Source of the DNA: Candidatus Omnitrophota bacterium
Lineage (GTDB): Bacteria > Omnitrophota > Gorgyraeia > Gygaellales > Profunditerraquicolaceae
Assembly: GCA_016212045.1 (NCBI GenBank)
Contig: JACRHO010000015.1
Coordinates: 1-9,395, forward strand
Length of the DNA: 9,395 nucleotides
Reading direction: 5' to 3'
Notes under the pieces: model-generated
Database searches by the model: none
Told to the model about the DNA's origin: nothing
Seen by the model: the letters and a program-made list of their open reading frames with translations, nothing else
Shown: in pieces, positions 6,878-9,395 of the stretch
Position numbering within the stretch: the first letter of the stretch is position 1
Layout of the letters: the number at the start of each line of letters is the position of its first letter
Made by a program: the position numbers and the translations under genes

Positions 6878-7896
6878 AAACGCCTTTTTTTATACCAATC
6901 TTTATAATGTAACCTGTAATCTTTTTTCTCTTTTACTCTTTGCCACCACACGGTATTTCGCAGGTACCATTTTATAGTTAATTCTAACCCTTGGAGAAAA
7001 TTATATTTTGGCTGCCAGCCAAGGTCCTTAATCTTAGCACAATCCAAGGCGTATCTTAAGTCGTGTCCGGGCCGGTCTAAGACATACCTGATTAATGTAG
7101 TGGGCTTGCGCATTAATTTTAGGATAATAGTGGCTAAATCTTTATTTCGTTTCTCGAATCCGGATGCGATATTATAAATCTCTCCACTTTTACCTTTATG
7201 CATCACTAAATCTATTGCCCGGCAGTTATCCTCTACAAAAATCCAATCCCTGACATTTAGCCCCCTGCCATAGAGGGGCAAAGGTTTATTTTGCAAGACA
7301 TTAGTAATAAATAAAGGAACGACTTTTTCCGGATACTGGTATGGACCGAAGTTATTAGAGGAACGGGTTATAATTACTGGCAGGTTATAGGTCTTAAAAT
7401 AAGAAATGGCTAACAAATCTGCTGCGGCTTTACTTGCTGAATAAGGATTTGACGGATTGAGTAAGTCGGACTCTTTAGAGCTGCCTTTTAGCCGACTTCC
7501 GTAAACTTCATCGGTTGAAATCTGAATAACTCTTTTTAACTTATATTTTAATGCCGTTTCTAATAATTGATTTACTCCGTATACATTAGTCTTTAAAAAA
7601 TCTTTGGAAGACAAAATAGACCTGTCTACGTGGGTCTGGGCAGCAAAATTTATAACTATATCGCAAGGGGCCATTACTTTCTCTAAAAGGCCGCTATCAC
7701 AAATATCGCCTTTGATAAATTCATAATTCGGATTCTTTTCTAAATCTTTTAGATTATCTAAATTTCCAGCATAGGTAAGTTTATCTAAATTGATAATCCT
7801 ATATTGAGAGTATTCCTCTAATAAGTGACGAATAAAATTTGACCCGATAAATCCGGCGCCACCCGTGATTAATATTTTAAGTATTCTTTTATGCAT
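6871..7896 (-). CDS. rmlB: dTDP-glucose 4,6-dehydratase
   Basis: This 341-residue extended SDR converts dTDP-D-glucose to dTDP-4-keto-6-deoxy-D-glucose with bound NAD. Seen: TGGAGFIGSN at 11-20, NFAAQTHVDRSI at 83-94, the dehydratase signature STDEVYG at 127-133 (Thr128, Asp129, Glu130), the catalytic pair Tyr152 and Lys156 in YSASK, TRSSNNFGPYQYPEK at 177-191, and RDWIFVEDNC at 216-225. The length is typical. The start at 7896 makes a 28-base overlap with the preceding gene, but it is forced: an in-frame stop lies at 7929-7927, 11 codons upstream, and no ATG, GTG or TTG follows before the Rossmann motif. An AGAGG abuts the ATG and a second lies about ten bases away. The product could feed rhamnose or another dTDP-6-deoxyhexose. 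Confidence 0.97.
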   Translation of the reverse strand: MHKRILKILITGGAGFIGSNFIRHLLEEYSQYRIINLDKLTYAGNLDNLKDLEKNPNYEFIKGDICDSGLLEKVMAPCDIVINFAAQTHVDRSILSSKDFLKTNVYGVNQLLETALKYKLKRVIQISTDEVYGSRLKGSSKESDLLNPSNPYSASKAAADLLAISYFKTYNLPVIITRSSNNFGPYQYPEKVVPLFITNVLQNKPLPLYGRGLNVRDWIFVEDNCRAIDLVMHKGKSGEIYNIASGFEKRNKDLATIILKLMRKPTTLIRYVLDRPGHDLRYALDCAKIKDLGWQPKYNFLQGLELTIKWYLRNTVWWQRVKEKKDYRLHYKDWYKKRRLC

Positions 7897-8687
7897 TCCT
7901 CTAAAACCTCTTTTATATCCCGCACCTTAAAGCCGGACTGCTCAAGCTTTGCCGTGGATAGAACTAAATTAGTTCTGACTAAGTTTATTTTTCTATAATC
8001 TATTATCTTGTATTCAAAACTAGGGACGTATTTTTTGTAAGCCTTCATTAGATCCGGATAACTCAAGCCCGATTTATTTGCTACGTTATAAATCCCCCTA
8101 GCATCAATTTCTATCAAATGCCTTAAGGCCTTGATAAAGTCTGGAATATAAGTAACGGAATTTGGAACATCAATAATCTTTTTATAGTTAATCAGTTTAG
8201 TAAGGATATTTTTGGGATGGGGCCGGTTATCTAAGGGCACACGGACTCTAATAATCAGGATCGGATATTTACTGGACAGGATGCCCAGTGCCTCATCCGA
8301 ATAAATTTTCGTGCGACTATAAAAGAGTTCAAAAAAATCCGGCGCCTTCTCCTCATCTATCGGTTTATCTTGGGAGTAATCGTAATGATATATACAGCCG
8401 CTACTGATATGAATAAGCTTAATATTATTGCGCAGCGCGGCTTCCGCTAAAATAATAGGCACGAACGTATTGGCGGCGAGAGTCTTATCCTTTTCCAGCT
8501 CGCAGTCATCAACATTTCTTCCGGTATGGCCTATGGCGTTTATAATGATATCGGGTTTAAAATCCTGAACCGTAGTTTGTGCGTCAGATAAGGAGTAAAT
8601 CTTTCGATCGCAAATTTCGCAGCCCAATTCTTCCTCTAATCTCGAACCTATAAAACCTTTTCCTAAGATAATAATTTTATTTTTCAT
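7869..8687 (-). CDS. NRS/ER-like dTDP-4-keto-6-deoxyglucose 3,5-epimerase/4-reductase (RmlD superfamily)
   Basis: This 272-residue NAD(P)-binding sugar-nucleotide reductase should act on the RmlB product. Seen: GKGFIGSRL at 9-17 (GxGxxG at 9-14), AIGHTGRNVDDCE at 51-63, SSGCIYHYD at 95-103 with Cys98, catalytic Tyr123 and Lys127 (YSRTK), RVRVPLDNRPHPKN at 147-160, ILTKLINYKK at 161-170 with Lys164, and DVPNSVTY at 173-180. The GCI-x-x-YD, FYS-x-TK, RVR-x-P, N-x-x-TK and VPNS-x-T strings match my memory of plant NRS/ER (UER1), whose Cys and Lys at the matching places are reported as needed for epimerase activity. Ordinary RmlD is reductase only. No rmlC is visible, which fits a bifunctional enzyme. 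It overlaps rmlA by 11 bases and rmlB by 28. A plain 4-ketoreductase is the alternative. Confidence 0.85.
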   Translation of the reverse strand: MKNKIIILGKGFIGSRLEEELGCEICDRKIYSLSDAQTTVQDFKPDIIINAIGHTGRNVDDCELEKDKTLAANTFVPIILAEAALRNNIKLIHISSGCIYHYDYSQDKPIDEEKAPDFFELFYSRTKIYSDEALGILSSKYPILIIRVRVPLDNRPHPKNILTKLINYKKIIDVPNSVTYIPDFIKALRHLIEIDARGIYNVANKSGLSYPDLMKAYKKYVPSFEYKIIDYRKINLVRTNLVLSTAKLEQSGFKVRDIKEVLEECIKEYLKY

Positions 8688-9395
8688 CTCTTGCTATCTT
8701 CCTTAAATATTCGCCGTAATCCGTATTTATGGAATCAGCTAGTCTATGTAACTGTTTAGAATTAATATAACCCATCCGATAAGCAACTTCTTCGACACAA
8801 CCAATCTTTAAGCCTTGCCTTTCTTCTACTGTTTTTATAAATAATGAGGCGTCAATTAAGGAATCATACGTCCCGGTATCTAACCAGGCATATCCACGGC
8901 CTAAAAGCTTAACCTTTAGCTCTCCTTTTTTAAGGTATACATTATTGATATCGGTAATTTCAAATTCTCCCCTTCGGGAAGGCTTTAAGTTCTTGGCGAT
9001 CTCAATCACTGCGTTATCATAAAAATACAGCCCGCATATAGCATAATTCGATTTGGGCTTCTTGGGTTTCTCTTCAATAGACACAACGCTTCCATTATCA
9101 TTAAACTCTATAACGCCATACCTCTCGGGGTCTTTCACATAGTAACCAAAAATAATCGCTCCCTCCCTCAAAGAAGAAACTTCTCTTAAGAGTTCGGTTA
9201 AGTCATGGCCATAAAATATATTGTCTCCTAAAATTAAGCCTACGGTATCCTTTCCGATAAATTTCTTGCCTATTATAAATGATTCGGCAATCCCCCCTGG
9301 CTTCTCCTGTATAGCATAGTTCAACCTTATCCCAAAATCCCTACCATCACCAAATAAATCTTTGAACCTTGAGATGTCCTTGGGAGTAGAAATTA
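8677..9395 (-). CDS. rmlA: Glucose-1-phosphate thymidylyltransferase, N-terminus cut by window edge
   Basis: The frame is open from the right edge for 238 codons (first full codon at 9393-9391). The enzyme makes dTDP-glucose from dTTP and glucose-1-phosphate. Numbered from the first visible residue: ISTPKDISRFKDLFGDG at 1-17, LNYAIQEKPGGIAE at 24-37, GDNIFYG at 56-62 with a metal-binding Asp57, IEEKPKKP at 106-113, GEFEITD at 142-148, WLDTGTYDSL at 170-179 with Asp172, then a C-terminal helical part ending with TAA. The TTG at 9324 is not the real start, because typical family sequence (ISTPxD, GDG) continues upstream of it in frame. About 50-60 residues with the GGSGTRL signature should lie beyond the window, for a full length near 290. 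It is the most upstream gene seen here and overlaps the next gene by 11 bases. Confidence 0.95.
   Translation of the reverse strand, partial: ISTPKDISRFKDLFGDGRDFGIRLNYAIQEKPGGIAESFIIGKKFIGKDTVGLILGDNIFYGHDLTELLREVSSLREGAIIFGYYVKDPERYGVIEFNDNGSVVSIEEKPKKPKSNYAICGLYFYDNAVIEIAKNLKPSRRGEFEITDINNVYLKKGELKVKLLGRGYAWLDTGTYDSLIDASLFIKTVEERQGLKIGCVEEVAYRMGYINSKQLHRLADSINTDYGEYLRKIARDEK

Noticed and set aside
6885..6891. Run of A (T on the plus strand) before neuB as a terminator or slippage site
   Set aside because: The run has no GC-rich stem before it and lies inside the rmlB coding end (Lys and Arg codons). It simply precedes the AAGG ribosome binding site of neuB.
7869..7896. Possible mis-called rmlB start because of the 28-base overlap
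   Set aside because: An in-frame stop at 7929-7927 blocks a longer form, and no standard start codon lies between 7896 and the TGGAGFIG motif, so the ATG at 7896 stands.
9322..9324. TTG as the start of rmlA
   Set aside because: Family-typical sequence continues upstream in the same frame to the window edge, so this is an internal Leu codon and the true start lies outside.

Overview
The window is one stretch of a surface-sugar biosynthesis operon. All ten genes lie on the minus strand, so transcription runs from position 9395 down to 1. Both ends are open: the first gene lacks its N-terminus at the right edge, and the last gene runs off the left edge a few residues before its expected end. 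The DNA is AT-rich (roughly 40% GC by eye), rich in AAA, ATA and AGA codons, and very tightly packed. I see no tRNA, rRNA, insertion sequence, CRISPR array or integrase. The gene content fits a Gram-negative-type or candidate-phylum environmental bacterium such as Omnitrophota, but the sequence does not fix the taxon.

Right-hand block (about 9395-6871): a dTDP-6-deoxyhexose module. It holds RmlA (glucose-1-phosphate thymidylyltransferase, N-terminus missing), an unusual 272-residue NAD(P)-dependent protein, and RmlB (dTDP-glucose 4,6-dehydratase). The middle protein looks less like ordinary bacterial RmlD than like the eukaryotic and viral bifunctional 3,5-epimerase/4-reductase (NRS/ER, UER1). 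That would let the module make dTDP-L-rhamnose without a separate RmlC, and none is seen here.

Middle and left block (about 6877-1849): a nonulosonic (sialic, legionaminic-like) acid module. It holds NeuB (nonulosonate synthase), NeuC/LegG (hydrolysing UDP-sugar 2-epimerase), a very short left-handed beta-helix acyltransferase, a Gfo/Idh/MocA oxidoreductase, a NeuA/PtmB-type cytidylyltransferase and a PtmA-like short-chain dehydrogenase. The likely flow is UDP-HexNAc to a free ManNAc-type sugar (NeuC), condensation with phosphoenolpyruvate (NeuB), then CMP activation (cytidylyltransferase). The acyltransferase and the two oxidoreductases are candidates for tailoring or precursor steps. The LegB/LegC pair needed for a diacetylated (legionaminic) product is not in the window, so the exact sugar is unresolved.

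Left edge (1847-1): a glutamine-dependent asparagine synthetase-like amidotransferase, complete to its 615th residue. Its start lies one base after the dehydrogenase stop. Such enzymes in polysaccharide operons may amidate sugar carboxyl groups, which would suit a cluster making a carboxylated sugar.

The genes overlap or abut (spacings from a 28-base overlap to a single 29-base gap), which points to one polycistronic mRNA with translational coupling. There is no gene-free stretch over 300 bases and no convincing internal promoter or terminator. No glycosyltransferase, flippase or polymerase is in view, so whether the sugars go to O-antigen, capsule, exopolysaccharide or flagellin cannot be told.
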